Part shown: one piece after another, positions 17,038-25,435 of the stretch | How positions within the stretch are numbered: the first letter of the stretch is position 1 | Layout: the number at the start of each line of letters is the position of its first letter | Source: an uncultured Eubacteriales bacterium | Lineage (GTDB): Bacteria > Bacillota > Clostridia > TANB77 > CAG-508 | DNA: 48,353 bases | Assembly (NCBI GenBank): GCA_949289635.1 | Contig: CASEOS010000015.1 | Span: 1-48,353 of the forward strand | Direction: 5' to 3' | Made by a program: the position numbers and the translations under genes | The notes under the pieces: generated by a model | The model's input: only the letters and a program-made list of their open reading frames with translations | Told to the model about the DNA's origin: nothing | The model's database searches: none

Positions 17038-17046
17038 GTGTATAAT
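17018..17046 (+). promoter_or_regulatory. Promoter upstream of the CarD-family gene
   Basis: TTGACT (17018-17023), 17 bp, TATAAT (17041-17046). It overlaps the preceding terminator stem-loop. A second TTGACA at 17086 lacks a -10 at normal spacing. Confidence 0.6.
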
Positions 17047-17148
17047 AGAAATGGTTAAAAAATCCAATAAAGTTATTAAAAGGTATTGACATAACTTTAT
17101 TATATTTTTTCTGCCAAATAAATTAAAATGCTGAAAGGAGTGACTTAC

Positions 17149-17724
17149 ATGTTCAATGTAGGAGACAAAATCGTATACCCAATGCACGGGGCAGGAACAA
17201 TAGATGCAATAGAAGAAAAAGATATTTTAGGACAAAAACAGTCTTATTATATTTTAAAAATGCCAGGTGAGGTTAAAGTAATGATACCAACCACAAAAGC
17301 AGAAGAAGTTGGGGTTAGAAATATAATTAACAAAGAATCAGCAGATAAAGTATTTGGAGTTTTAGAACAAGATGAAACAGCTATGGATAAAAATTGGAAC
17401 AAACGCTATAGAGACAACATGGAGAAGATGAAGAGCGGAGATATTTATGAAATAGCTGATGTCGTTAGAAATTTAAGCTTTAAACAAAAAGAAAAAGGAC
17501 TTTCAACAGGTGAGAAAAAGATGTTAAATAATGCAAAACAAATTTTAGTTAGTGAATTAGTTTTAGCAGAACATGCATCACAAGAAGAAGTGGAACAATT
17601 AGTTGAAAATAAAATTAATACATCATTTATGATGTTTAGAGCAGATGATGTATCAACAGAAAGTGTTGTAAATAAATTCATACCTTTTGAAGGTGCAGAA
17701 GGAACAGGAACAGATAATACTTAA
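17149..17724 (+). CDS. CarD-family RNA polymerase-binding regulator
   Basis: 191 residues from ATG 17149, which is 8 bp after AAAGGAG; an in-frame ATG at 17128 precedes that ribosome site. The N-terminal half (FNVGDKIVYPMHGAGTIDAI ... ILKMPGEVKVMIP) is the CarD/TRCF Tudor-like domain that binds RNA polymerase beta. The helical C-terminal half (NWNKRYRDNMEKMKSGD ... EKKMLNNAKQIL) is the DNA-contacting CarD domain. Family members stabilise open promoter complexes, notably at rRNA and stress promoters. The C-terminal tail is acidic and variable. It sits just upstream of tRNA-Leu but has its own terminator. Confidence 0.92.
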   Translation: MFNVGDKIVYPMHGAGTIDAIEEKDILGQKQSYYILKMPGEVKVMIPTTKAEEVGVRNIINKESADKVFGVLEQDETAMDKNWNKRYRDNMEKMKSGDIYEIADVVRNLSFKQKEKGLSTGEKKMLNNAKQILVSELVLAEHASQEEVEQLVENKINTSFMMFRADDVSTESVVNKFIPFEGAEGTGTDNT

Positions 17725-17734
17725 AATTAACCTA

Positions 17735-17765
17735 TGAGAAGCCTAGTTTTATAGGCTTCTTGAAT
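17735..17765 (+). terminator. Terminator after the CarD-family gene
   Basis: AGAAGCCTA pairs with TAGGCTTCT around a GTTTTA loop; T-rich sequence follows. Confidence 0.7.
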
Positions 17766-17813
17766 TTTGACTAGTGTTCGTACTAGAAAAATAAAAAAAT
17801 ATAGAAAAAACTA

Positions 17814-17842
17814 TTGACAAAAAAAAGAACAAATATTATAAT
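17814..17842 (+). promoter_or_regulatory. tRNA-Leu promoter
   Basis: Full-consensus TTGACA (17814-17819), 17 bp, TATAAT (17837-17842), starting transcription about 30 nt before the tRNA. This is the strongest promoter match in the window. Confidence 0.85.
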
Positions 17843-17877
17843 AACTATTGTCGTCAAGATAAAACCAGTTTAAATAT

Positions 17878-17965
17878 GCAGATGTGGCGGAACTGGTAGA
17901 CGCACAGGACTTAAAATCCTGCGGTTGAATAAACCGTGCCGGTTCGATTCCGGCCATCTGCACCA
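17878..17965 (+). tRNA. tRNA-Leu (anticodon UAA)
   Basis: An 88-nt cloverleaf. Acceptor GCAGATG pairs with CATCTGC and is followed by ACCA, so CCA is encoded. The anticodon stem CAGGA/TCCTG encloses CTTAAAA with anticodon TAA at 17912-17914. A long variable arm (CGGTTGAATAAACCG) marks a class II tRNA, as expected for leucine. The T arm CCGGTTCGATTCCGG is regular. UUA is the main leucine codon in this AT-rich genome, which fits the strong promoter. Confidence 0.97.
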
Positions 17966-17998
17966 AATGTATATAAAACGTATTTTATATATAGCCAA

Positions 17999-18037
17999 AA
18001 TCCTATAACTAATCACAAATTAGTATAGGATTTTTTT
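17999..18037. terminator. Terminator after tRNA-Leu, also facing the minus-strand gene
   Basis: AATCCTATAACTAAT pairs with ATTAGTATAGGATT, followed by seven T. A-rich sequence on the left makes it possibly bidirectional. Confidence 0.75.
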
Positions 18038-18049
18038 ATTCAGGACAAA

Positions 18050-18373
18050 TTATTCTTCCATTTTTAAGAAAAAAATTTCTTCTGGATCAGAACAAGAATA
18101 TTCCAGTTTGTTATTCTTTTTAATAGAATATAGTAAAAGCCAAGTGCCAAGACCTTCAATAGAAAGGAAAGTAGCCGGAAAGTCTTCAGTTGCATTCCAA
18201 CTAAGTTCAATAAAATAGTGACGTACAAACTCATATCTATCACTGCTATCTTGAAATCTGTGAACAAGATTTTGATGCAAAAAAATCCATGCACTTGCAA
18301 TCTGTTCTTCCCATTCTGAAATAATTTCCAATGGGCATTTGTCCTTGGGTACAAGTATTACTTCTTTTTTCAT
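18050..18373 (-). CDS. Hypothetical protein, 107 aa (orphan)
   Basis: Not recognised. ATG at 18373 follows AAGGAGGCTTTCATT on the minus strand, a strong signal. The product is soluble-looking, rich in aromatic and acidic residues (SEWEEQIASAWIFLHQNLVH, then FVRHYFIELSWNATEDF, then a hydrophobic GLGTWLLLYS stretch) with an acidic end. No membrane helix or signal peptide is clear. It stands alone on the minus strand against the tRNA-Leu terminator, like the gene at 14545, and also uses somewhat GC-richer sequence than the cassette downstream. It could be a recently gained or fast-evolving gene. Confidence 0.65.
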   Translation of the reverse strand: MKKEVILVPKDKCPLEIISEWEEQIASAWIFLHQNLVHRFQDSSDRYEFVRHYFIELSWNATEDFPATFLSIEGLGTWLLLYSIKKNNKLEYSCSDPEEIFFLKMEE

Positions 18374-18560
18374 AATGAAAGCCTCCTTGAATTTAATAGA
18401 GTAAACAGTACCTTCAAATACGAGATATTACTCATACTTAAACTAATTATACAATATTTTACAAGGTTTGTCTAATTACACTATTCAATAAATAAAAAAA
18501 CTAGATTTTTTCAAATAAATATGATATAAGTATAATAAATTTATATTGGAGATGGATAAT

Positions 18561-19253
18561 ATGGAGAATAGAATAATAATTATAACTGGAGGAGCAAATG
18601 GGTTAGGCTTAGAATTAGTAAAGCAATCTATTGAAAAAGGATTATTTGTATGTAATATAGATAGAGATTTTGAAAAAATGAAAATGTTAAACAATACATA
18701 TAAAGAAAATTATAAAGGATTTATTGGCGATATTTCAGATGAAGAATTTATTGTAAATACTATTAAAGAAATATCAAATTTAGGAAATATAAAAATATTA
18801 ATTAATAATGCAGGAGAGCCATCCTTCAAAGTGCCAACATTATATAATAAAAACGATATTACTAAATGTTTTAAAGGGCTTGAAGGAATGATTTTACTTT
18901 CAACAGAAGTATTAAAAGCAAAAAATGAAAAAGATTTAAAAATTGTAAATATTATGTCTTCGGCAGCGTTAAGAGGAAATAAACAAGAAGCGGTTTATTG
19001 TGCTACTAAATGGGGAGAAAAAGGTTATACAGAAAGTTTAAAAGTAGCTTATAAAGGAACTAGTGTAAAAGTAATTGGAGTTTATCCTGGAGGAATCAAT
19101 ACAGATTTTTATAAAAATAGCAGAGATTATATATCAGAGGAAAAACAAAAATCTTTTATGAATCCTAAAGATGTAGCTAAAACAATTTTAGATAATGTTT
19201 TAAATGAAACAAATTTAACAGTATCGGATATTATAATTGAAAGAAATTCTTAA
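18561..19253 (+). CDS. Short-chain dehydrogenase/reductase
   Basis: NAD(P)-dependent oxidoreductase of 230 residues. Rossmann motif TGGANGLG (residues 9-16), then D at the end of beta-2 (NIDRD), GDIS, the structural NNAG, and the active site: S in MSSAALRG and Y-x-x-x-K in YCATK. PGGINTDF follows as usual. ATG 18561 is chosen because GGAG (18548-18551) lies 9 bp before it; an ATG at 18552 abuts that site. It is first in a three-gene unit with a GNAT acetyltransferase and a phosphoribosyltransferase, 25 bp apart. Substrate unknown. Confidence 0.88.
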   Translation: MENRIIIITGGANGLGLELVKQSIEKGLFVCNIDRDFEKMKMLNNTYKENYKGFIGDISDEEFIVNTIKEISNLGNIKILINNAGEPSFKVPTLYNKNDITKCFKGLEGMILLSTEVLKAKNEKDLKIVNIMSSAALRGNKQEAVYCATKWGEKGYTESLKVAYKGTSVKVIGVYPGGINTDFYKNSRDYISEEKQKSFMNPKDVAKTILDNVLNETNLTVSDIIIERNS

Positions 19254-19278
19254 AATTTATATATGAGGTAACAAGATA

Positions 19279-19719
19279 ATGAAAGAAATAAAAGTGTTAA
19301 AAGCTAATAAAGAACATAAAGAATTTATAATACATGCTAACAATATAATAAACGATGTTAATGATACAGAAAAAACGAATGGTTTAAGGGAAAATATTGA
19401 TAAAGATTATTATTGCGATAAGCCTAAATTTAATTGCTTAGTAGCAGAAATAGATGATAAGCCTGTAGGAATGATATTATATTCATACTTCTATTGGGCT
19501 AATGATGGTGAAGTTTTATGGATTTCACAAATGTTTGTTGAAGAAGAATATAGAAAATATGGAGTTTTCTTTAAATTAATAGAAAAATTAAGAGAAGAAA
19601 ATCAAGAGATAAAAATAGTATCTTGTGCAACTGGTGATGAGAATAAGAGAATGCAACGAATATTAAAATATTATGGCGGGCATGAAATCAATTTGAAATT
19701 TTATTATAAGAAGGTGTAA
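19279..19719 (+). CDS. GNAT-family N-acetyltransferase
   Basis: 146 residues. The acetyl-CoA binding region is seen in VLWISQMFVEEEYRKYGVFF (residues ~75-98), a form of the R/Q-x-x-G-x-G/A loop with the last position changed to F, preceded by the beta-4 strand GMILYSYFYW. The late motif RMQRILKYYGG fits the C-terminal part of the fold. RBS GAGGTAACAAG. Second gene of the SDR-GNAT-PRTase unit; its stop is 3 bp before the next start, so translation is likely coupled. The substrate is not readable. Confidence 0.8.
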   Translation: MKEIKVLKANKEHKEFIIHANNIINDVNDTEKTNGLRENIDKDYYCDKPKFNCLVAEIDDKPVGMILYSYFYWANDGEVLWISQMFVEEEYRKYGVFFKLIEKLREENQEIKIVSCATGDENKRMQRILKYYGGHEINLKFYYKKV

Positions 19720-19722
19720 ACA

Positions 19723-20313
19723 ATGAAATATATATATACGAAAAAAGATTTAGATTTAATTTCATGGGAAAGGATAGATAGTTTTATAGATAAAATTTAT
19801 AAAGATGTAAATAACTACTTAAAATCTAATAATCTATCAATCAAATATATAGTACCTATAATGCGTGGAGGAGGAGTTCCAGCAATAAAACTTTCCCATA
19901 TGTTTAATGTTATAGATATGTTACCAATACAATTAAAACATAATCACGAAACTCATGGTGTAGACACTAAAATCGGATTAGAATATGTTAAAGGTATTAC
20001 AATAAATAAGGATGAATGCATTTTATTAGTCGAGGGAAATCATGTTACTGGAGAAACTGCTAATATAGCTGTTAAAATGATAAGAGAAAAGTTTGGAAAG
20101 AATGTAAAAATTATTTATGTTTCTTTGACTAGAGATTATACATATAAAGATAGTGTGAAAAATATATGTTTTACTAGTTGGGCAATGACTACCAATGAGA
20201 CAAAAGAACTTTCAAAAGAAAAATGTAATGAATTAAATATTAATTATCATTTAGTTTCTGTATACCCATGGGAAAATATAGAAGAAGAATTAGATGAATT
20301 AAATAATAGTTAA
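19723..20313 (+). CDS. Phosphoribosyltransferase-like protein with atypical PRPP loop
   Basis: 196 residues with the type I PRTase layout: IVPIMRGGGVPAIKLSHMF (pyrophosphate loop region), then ILLVEGNHVTGETANIAVKM at residues ~99-118 in the PRPP-loop position. Known enzymes usually carry two acidic residues before the loop (VDD or EDV); here the pattern is V-E-G-N-H-V-T-G-E-T, so one acidic residue is missing and activity is uncertain. RBS GAAGGTG lies in the end of the GNAT gene. Last gene of the cassette. It may act on a nucleobase, or use the fold for another role as PyrR does. Confidence 0.78.
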   Translation: MKYIYTKKDLDLISWERIDSFIDKIYKDVNNYLKSNNLSIKYIVPIMRGGGVPAIKLSHMFNVIDMLPIQLKHNHETHGVDTKIGLEYVKGITINKDECILLVEGNHVTGETANIAVKMIREKFGKNVKIIYVSLTRDYTYKDSVKNICFTSWAMTTNETKELSKEKCNELNINYHLVSVYPWENIEEELDELNNS

Positions 20314-20424
20314 TAAAATGGAGAAAATTAATGCTTTAAATTTTCTCTTATGTATAGATTTTTGCCTGTAAAGCTTGAAAAAATAAAGAAAACCTGATAT
20401 ATTTATCACAAAGGGAGAGAAAAA

Positions 20425-20865
20425 ATGGAAAAAGAAATAGAACAAAAAGAAAATATTGAAGAAACTAAAAAACAAGAAATAGAACAAAAGCAAGATATAG
20501 CAAGACAAAAACAAATGGCACAACAAAAATATAAAGAACTAATTTCAAGTATAAGAATCTTATCACATAGAGCACAGAGTGAAGATAAAAATGAAATTTC
20601 TGAAAAATTAAATAGAATATCTAGGTTTTTAGAAGAAGTAAAAGAACAAAGAACATTGTGTATGGTAGCTGAAACAGATAGAATAGAACGAAAAAGATAT
20701 GAAGAAATCTTAGATTTAATTTATCAAACATATGATGGCTCAGCACAATGTGTAAAAGAAATATGTAACATATTAAATAAAAGAACAGATATTGATGAAG
20801 TATTAAGAAAATATGACAGTAGAAAGTCTGAAAAATCCGTACCAAAAAATGGAGAAGAAAGATAA
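20425..20865 (+). CDS. Coiled-coil protein of unknown function
   Basis: Not recognised. 146 residues: a Glu/Gln/Lys-rich N-terminal helix (~1-45), then a helical domain from RILSHRAQSEDKNEISEKLN to DIDEVLRKY with cysteines at ~76 and ~115. No membrane segment. Start follows AAAGGGAGAGAAAAA. Its stop overlaps the rdgB start (TAATG), so it is translationally coupled to rdgB and shares its transcript. A structural or regulatory role is possible but not shown. Confidence 0.75.
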   Translation: MEKEIEQKENIEETKKQEIEQKQDIARQKQMAQQKYKELISSIRILSHRAQSEDKNEISEKLNRISRFLEEVKEQRTLCMVAETDRIERKRYEEILDLIYQTYDGSAQCVKEICNILNKRTDIDEVLRKYDSRKSEKSVPKNGEER

Positions 20866-21446
20866 TGAAGAAAATTGTTATAGCAACAAACAATGAAGAA
20901 AAACTAAAAGAGATTAAAGATATATTAAAAGATTACCAGTTATTATCTTTAAGGGATGTCGATTGCATAGTGGAAGTAAAAGAAGATAAAGATACATTTG
21001 AAGGAAACTCTTTAAAAAAAGCACAAGAAATATCAGAGATTTTACACATGCCTTGTATAGCAGATGATAGTGGATTATGTATAGATATATATGATGGTTG
21101 GCCAGGTGTCCATACAGCTAGGTTTTTAGGAGAAAATGCAACAGCAAAAGAAAGAAATCAATATATTTTAGAAAAAATGAAAGATTTAAAAGGTACAGAC
21201 AGAAAAGCAAGAGTAAAATGCTGTGTTACCTATTATGAAAATGGTGACTATATAGTAGGAAAAGGAGAAATACAAGGTAAAATTGCAGAAAATCCAAGAG
21301 GAGATAACGGATTTGGATTTGATGAGATTTTTGAACTAGAAGATGGTAGGACATATGCAGAATTACCGAAAGAAGAAAAAAATCAAATGAGTCATAGAAA
21401 ATTAGCTTTGCAAGATTTATTAAAAAAATTAGAACATCACATATAA
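20865..21446 (+). CDS. rdgB: XTP/dITP diphosphatase
   Basis: Ham1/RdgB family pyrophosphatase that removes XTP, ITP and dITP from nucleotide pools. 193 residues with the family motifs: ATNNEEKLKEIK at the N-terminus, ADDSGLCIDIYDGWPGVHTARF (substrate pocket and metal site), GDNGFGFDEIF, and MSHRKLALQDL near the end. The start overlaps the stop of the coiled-coil gene by one base. Its own stop codon lies inside the terminator stem. Length is typical. Confidence 0.95.
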   Translation: MKKIVIATNNEEKLKEIKDILKDYQLLSLRDVDCIVEVKEDKDTFEGNSLKKAQEISEILHMPCIADDSGLCIDIYDGWPGVHTARFLGENATAKERNQYILEKMKDLKGTDRKARVKCCVTYYENGDYIVGKGEIQGKIAENPRGDNGFGFDEIFELEDGRTYAELPKEEKNQMSHRKLALQDLLKKLEHHI

Positions 21447-21479
21447 GGTTTCAAAAGATTCCTTTATATGTGATTTTTT
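21435..21479 (+). terminator. Terminator overlapping the end of rdgB
   Basis: ATCACATATAAGG pairs with CCTTTATATGTGAT, then TTTTTAGTTTT. The stop codon TAA is within the left arm. Confidence 0.85.
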
Positions 21480-21494
21480 AGTTTTCAAATATTC

Positions 21495-21523
21495 TTGTCA
21501 TTCTTGAAAACGAATGATATAAT
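21495..21523 (+). promoter_or_regulatory. Promoter of addA
   Basis: TTGTCA (21495-21500), 17 bp, TATAAT (21518-21523), with a TG extension (TGATATAAT). Confidence 0.7.
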
Positions 21524-21553
21524 CTAAAAAAACAATAAATAGGAGAAGAGCGT

Positions 21554-24500
21554 ATGGCAGATGTTAAATGGACCAAAGAACAATCACAAGCAATTCATGA
21601 AAAAGAATCTAACATCTTAGTTGCAGCAGGAGCAGGAAGTGGTAAAACAGCTGTACTAGTGGAAAGAATTATTAATAAAATTATTCGTGAAAAAATAGAT
21701 ATTGATAGATTATTAGTTGTAACTTTTACAAATGCAGCAGCAGCAGAAATGAGAGAAAGGGTATTAGAAGCAATTTATCAAAAATTAGATGAAACGCCAG
21801 ACAATGAAAATTTGCAAAGACAAATTACTTTATTAAATAAAGCTAGTATTTGTACAATTGATTCATTTTGTTTAGATGTGGTAAGAAATCATTTTTATGA
21901 ATTAGAAAACATATCACCTAATTTTAGAATTGCAGATACAACAGAAATTGAATTATTAAAACAAGAAGTATTAGAAGATATATTTGAAGAAAAATATGAA
22001 AATCAGGAAGAGGATTTTGCAGAATTAATCAATACCTATACAAGTTACAGAGATGATACACCTCTAAAAGAATTAATTTTAAAAATTTATACATATATTC
22101 AAAGTAATCCATTTCCAAATCAATGGCTAAGCGAAAAAATAGAAATGTTTTATATTCAAGACTTTGAGCAAGATTTTAGTCAAAATCCATGGGGAGAAAT
22201 TTTACTAAAAGAAGTAGAAGAAGAATTAATTGATGATATTAGTACACTAAAAGAACAAGCAGAAAACTTAGAAAAAAATCCAGACTTAGAAAGTTATGCA
22301 AAAACAATTTTGGATGATATTGACAAATTAGAAATGCTAAAAGTCAATTTAAATAGTTGGGATAAAGCATATGCTATTTATAGTAATTTGACATTTGCAA
22401 CATGGCCAAGACAAAAAATCGATTCTGCAATCAAAGATCAAGCAAAATTGGTCAGAGATGATATTAAAAAGAAAGTGACAAAAAAATTAAATAAAATCTT
22501 TATATATAATTCTGAAGAAGCCAACCATGATATAGCAGATATGTACCCAATCTTAGTAAAATTAAAACATCTGATATTTGCATTTGGAGAAGAATTTTCA
22601 AAACGAAAAAGAAATAAAAACATGGTAGATTTTAATGATATTGAACATTTGGCATTACAAATCTTGATAAAAGAAGATGATGGAAAAGTAGAACCAACAG
22701 AAGTGGCAAAAAGTTATAAAGAAAAATTTGTGGAAATTGCCATTGATGAATATCAAGATAGTAATATGGTACAAGAATACATTTTAACAGCCATTTCAAA
22801 AGGTAATAATATTTTTATGGTAGGAGATGTTAAACAAAGTATTTATAAATTTAGACAAGCGATGCCAGATTTATTTTTATCAAAATATAAAACATACAAG
22901 TTAAAAGAAAATAAAAAAGATGAAGATGATTTGAAAATACAATTATTCAAAAACTTTAGAAGTAGAGCAAATGTGTTAGATTTTACCAATTTAATATTCC
23001 AAGACATTATGAGCGAAAATCTAGGAGAAATAGATTATACAGAAGAAGAATATTTGAACTTAGGTGCTAGCTATGAAGAAACATCACAGGAATTAGAAAC
23101 AGAAATTGATGTGATTGATTTAAAAGAAAAAGAAGACTTAGCACCTGAGCAAGAAGCAAGAGCAACCGAAGAATTGCAAGAAGATGAAGAAGAAATAAAA
23201 GAAGAGCGAGTAGAGGACATACAAGTTGAGGCAAGGTTTGTAGCTAATAAAATAAAATCATTAGTAGAAAGTCATTTTCAAGTATTTGACAGAAAAACGA
23301 ATGGATTTAGAGATATCCAATATAAAGACATTGTTATTTTGCTAAGATCTACAAAAGTCAATGCACCAATTTTTGAAGAAGAAATACTCAATTTAGGAAT
23401 GCCTGTGTTTTCTGAAAGTTCTCAAGAATATCTGGATTCTATCGAAATTCAAACTATAATGAGTTTATTGAAAATTATTGATAACCCTATCCAAGATATT
23501 CCATTAGTAACGGTTTTAAGGTCACATATTGGAAACTTTACAGATGACGAATTGGTAGAGATTCGACTATCTGATAAATATGATAATTTTTATACAGCCA
23601 TGCAAAAGGCAAGAATTAATGTAAGTCATGAATTAAAAGAAAAAATAGATACTTTCTTTTATAACTTAGAAAAATGGAGAAAAGAAAAAGAATATTTAGC
23701 ATTAGATGAATTTATCTGGAAATTATATTCAGATACCCATTATTATACATATGTAGGATTGATGCCAAATGGAGATATCAGACAAGCCAATCTAAAAATG
23801 CTATTTGAAAGAGCAAAACAATATGAAACTGCCAGTTTTAAAGGATTATATAATTTTATACAATTTATAGAAAAATTGCATGTAGGAAGTAATGATTTAG
23901 GGGCTGCAAAACTAATTGGAGAAAATGATGATGTTATTAGAATTATGAGTATCCATAAAAGTAAGGGATTGGAATTCCCAGTTGTGTTTTTATCAGCAAC
24001 AGGAAAACAATTTAATTTGATGGATTTAAATCAAAATATATTATTACATCAAAAATTAGGAATTGGTGTCAAATATATCGATTATGAAAGACAGGTCCAA
24101 TATGATACCTTAACCAAAGAAGCGATTAGAAATAAAATTTTAACAGAAACCTTGTCAGAGGAAATGAGAATATTGTATGTTGCTTTAACAAGAGCAAAAG
24201 AAAAATTATATATTACAGGACTAAAAAGAGATTATGAAAAAGAATTGGAAAATATGCAAAAACAAGTCAGCCGTTATCATAAGATAAATGATAAGATAAA
24301 CTATATTTTAGTCAAAAAATATAAAAAATATTTAGATTGGATTTTATTAGTTTATCTATATGAAAAAGAAAATAAAGACCAATTATTCACATTACATGTA
24401 TGGAATAAACAAGAATTATTAAAATCTTTTGCAAAGCCAAAAGAAGAGATGGTCGATATTAGAGAACAGTTAGAAAAAGTAACAATTCCAAAAGATGAAT

Positions 24501-25378
24501 TCGAAAAAATTAATGCGATTTTAAATTATACGTATACACATCAATTATCAACAACCATTCCGACAATGACATCTGTTACAAAAATTAAGCAAATGAAAAT
24601 GGAACAAAAAAGTAATCTAGATATGCAATTAGGGGTAAATTCACATATAGATACAAATATCATAAAGCATAGAGACAATACAAAGGAAATGGCTAATCAA
24701 GAACAGTTAGAAGGCGAAAGGAAAACAGAAAATTCAATAAACATAGAAAGTAAAACTGAAATCAGTAGGAAAATCCATATTGAAACGGAAAGAACCACTC
24801 AAGTTGAAAATCAATTGACTTTCAATAAACCAAATTTCATGAGAGAAGATAAAGATGATGTTATTACGCCTGCACAAAAAGGAACTTTGGTTCACATGTG
24901 TATGCAAAGATTGGATGAAACAAAAGAATATACATTAGAAATGATACAAGCTTTAATAGAAGATTTAGTAAGAAGAGAAATCATCACAGAGAAAGAAGCA
25001 AAAAGTATTAATCCATATAAGGTATTAGAATTTACAAAATCAACCATTTGGAATGCTTTGAAATCTGCCAAAAAGGTATATAAAGAAAGACCATTTTTTA
25101 TTAATATACCAGCAAAAGAAATCTATGAAGAAGATGTAGAAGAAGAGATTTTAGTACAAGGAATTATTGATTTATATTATATTGATCAAAATGATGAAGT
25201 GATTTTAGTAGATTATAAAACAGACTATGTGGAAAAAGGAAAAGAAAACGAATTAGTAGAAAAATATATTTCACAATTAGAATTATATAAAAAAGCATTA
25301 GAAGAAAGTTTACAAAGAAAAGTAAATAAAACATATATATATTCTGTGTATCTGGGAAAAGAAATTGAAATTGCTTGA
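21554..25378 (+). CDS. addA: ATP-dependent helicase/nuclease subunit A
   Basis: UvrD-like helicase and nuclease subunit of the AddAB recombination complex, which processes double-strand ends. 1274 residues. Helicase motifs in order: GAGSGKT (26-32), VTFTNAAAAEMRER, IDEYQDSN, VGDVKQSIYKFRQA, IMSIHKSKGLEFPVVFL and YVALTRAKEKLYITG. The C-terminal RecB-like nuclease has GTLVHMCMQ, LVDYKTDY (near 1218) and YISQLELYKKAL. Residues ~1010-1085 are a low-complexity, polar linker before the nuclease. RBS AGGAGAAGAG. It stands alone with its own promoter: addB, usually adjacent and upstream, is not in this window. Confidence 0.95.
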   Translation: MADVKWTKEQSQAIHEKESNILVAAGAGSGKTAVLVERIINKIIREKIDIDRLLVVTFTNAAAAEMRERVLEAIYQKLDETPDNENLQRQITLLNKASICTIDSFCLDVVRNHFYELENISPNFRIADTTEIELLKQEVLEDIFEEKYENQEEDFAELINTYTSYRDDTPLKELILKIYTYIQSNPFPNQWLSEKIEMFYIQDFEQDFSQNPWGEILLKEVEEELIDDISTLKEQAENLEKNPDLESYAKTILDDIDKLEMLKVNLNSWDKAYAIYSNLTFATWPRQKIDSAIKDQAKLVRDDIKKKVTKKLNKIFIYNSEEANHDIADMYPILVKLKHLIFAFGEEFSKRKRNKNMVDFNDIEHLALQILIKEDDGKVEPTEVAKSYKEKFVEIAIDEYQDSNMVQEYILTAISKGNNIFMVGDVKQSIYKFRQAMPDLFLSKYKTYKLKENKKDEDDLKIQLFKNFRSRANVLDFTNLIFQDIMSENLGEIDYTEEEYLNLGASYEETSQELETEIDVIDLKEKEDLAPEQEARATEELQEDEEEIKEERVEDIQVEARFVANKIKSLVESHFQVFDRKTNGFRDIQYKDIVILLRSTKVNAPIFEEEILNLGMPVFSESSQEYLDSIEIQTIMSLLKIIDNPIQDIPLVTVLRSHIGNFTDDELVEIRLSDKYDNFYTAMQKARINVSHELKEKIDTFFYNLEKWRKEKEYLALDEFIWKLYSDTHYYTYVGLMPNGDIRQANLKMLFERAKQYETASFKGLYNFIQFIEKLHVGSNDLGAAKLIGENDDVIRIMSIHKSKGLEFPVVFLSATGKQFNLMDLNQNILLHQKLGIGVKYIDYERQVQYDTLTKEAIRNKILTETLSEEMRILYVALTRAKEKLYITGLKRDYEKELENMQKQVSRYHKINDKINYILVKKYKKYLDWILLVYLYEKENKDQLFTLHVWNKQELLKSFAKPKEEMVDIREQLEKVTIPKDEFEKINAILNYTYTHQLSTTIPTMTSVTKIKQMKMEQKSNLDMQLGVNSHIDTNIIKHRDNTKEMANQEQLEGERKTENSINIESKTEISRKIHIETERTTQVENQLTFNKPNFMREDKDDVITPAQKGTLVHMCMQRLDETKEYTLEMIQALIEDLVRREIITEKEAKSINPYKVLEFTKSTIWNALKSAKKVYKERPFFINIPAKEIYEEDVEEEILVQGIIDLYYIDQNDEVILVDYKTDYVEKGKENELVEKYISQLELYKKALEESLQRKVNKTYIYSVYLGKEIEIA

Positions 25379-25403
25379 AAATTATGTAGACTTTTGGTAT
25401 AAT
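25375..25403 (+). promoter_or_regulatory. Promoter of the membrane protein gene at 25436
   Basis: TTGAAA (25375-25380) overlaps the addA stop codon; 17 bp; TATAAT (25398-25403) with TGG in front. Confidence 0.65.
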
Positions 25404-25435
25404 AAGGATAGATTGTAAAGAAATGGGGAAGAAAA

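Noticed and set aside
17086..17106. TTGACA with TATATT as a second carD promoter
   Set aside because: The spacing between the boxes is only 9 bp, too short for a functional sigma-A promoter.
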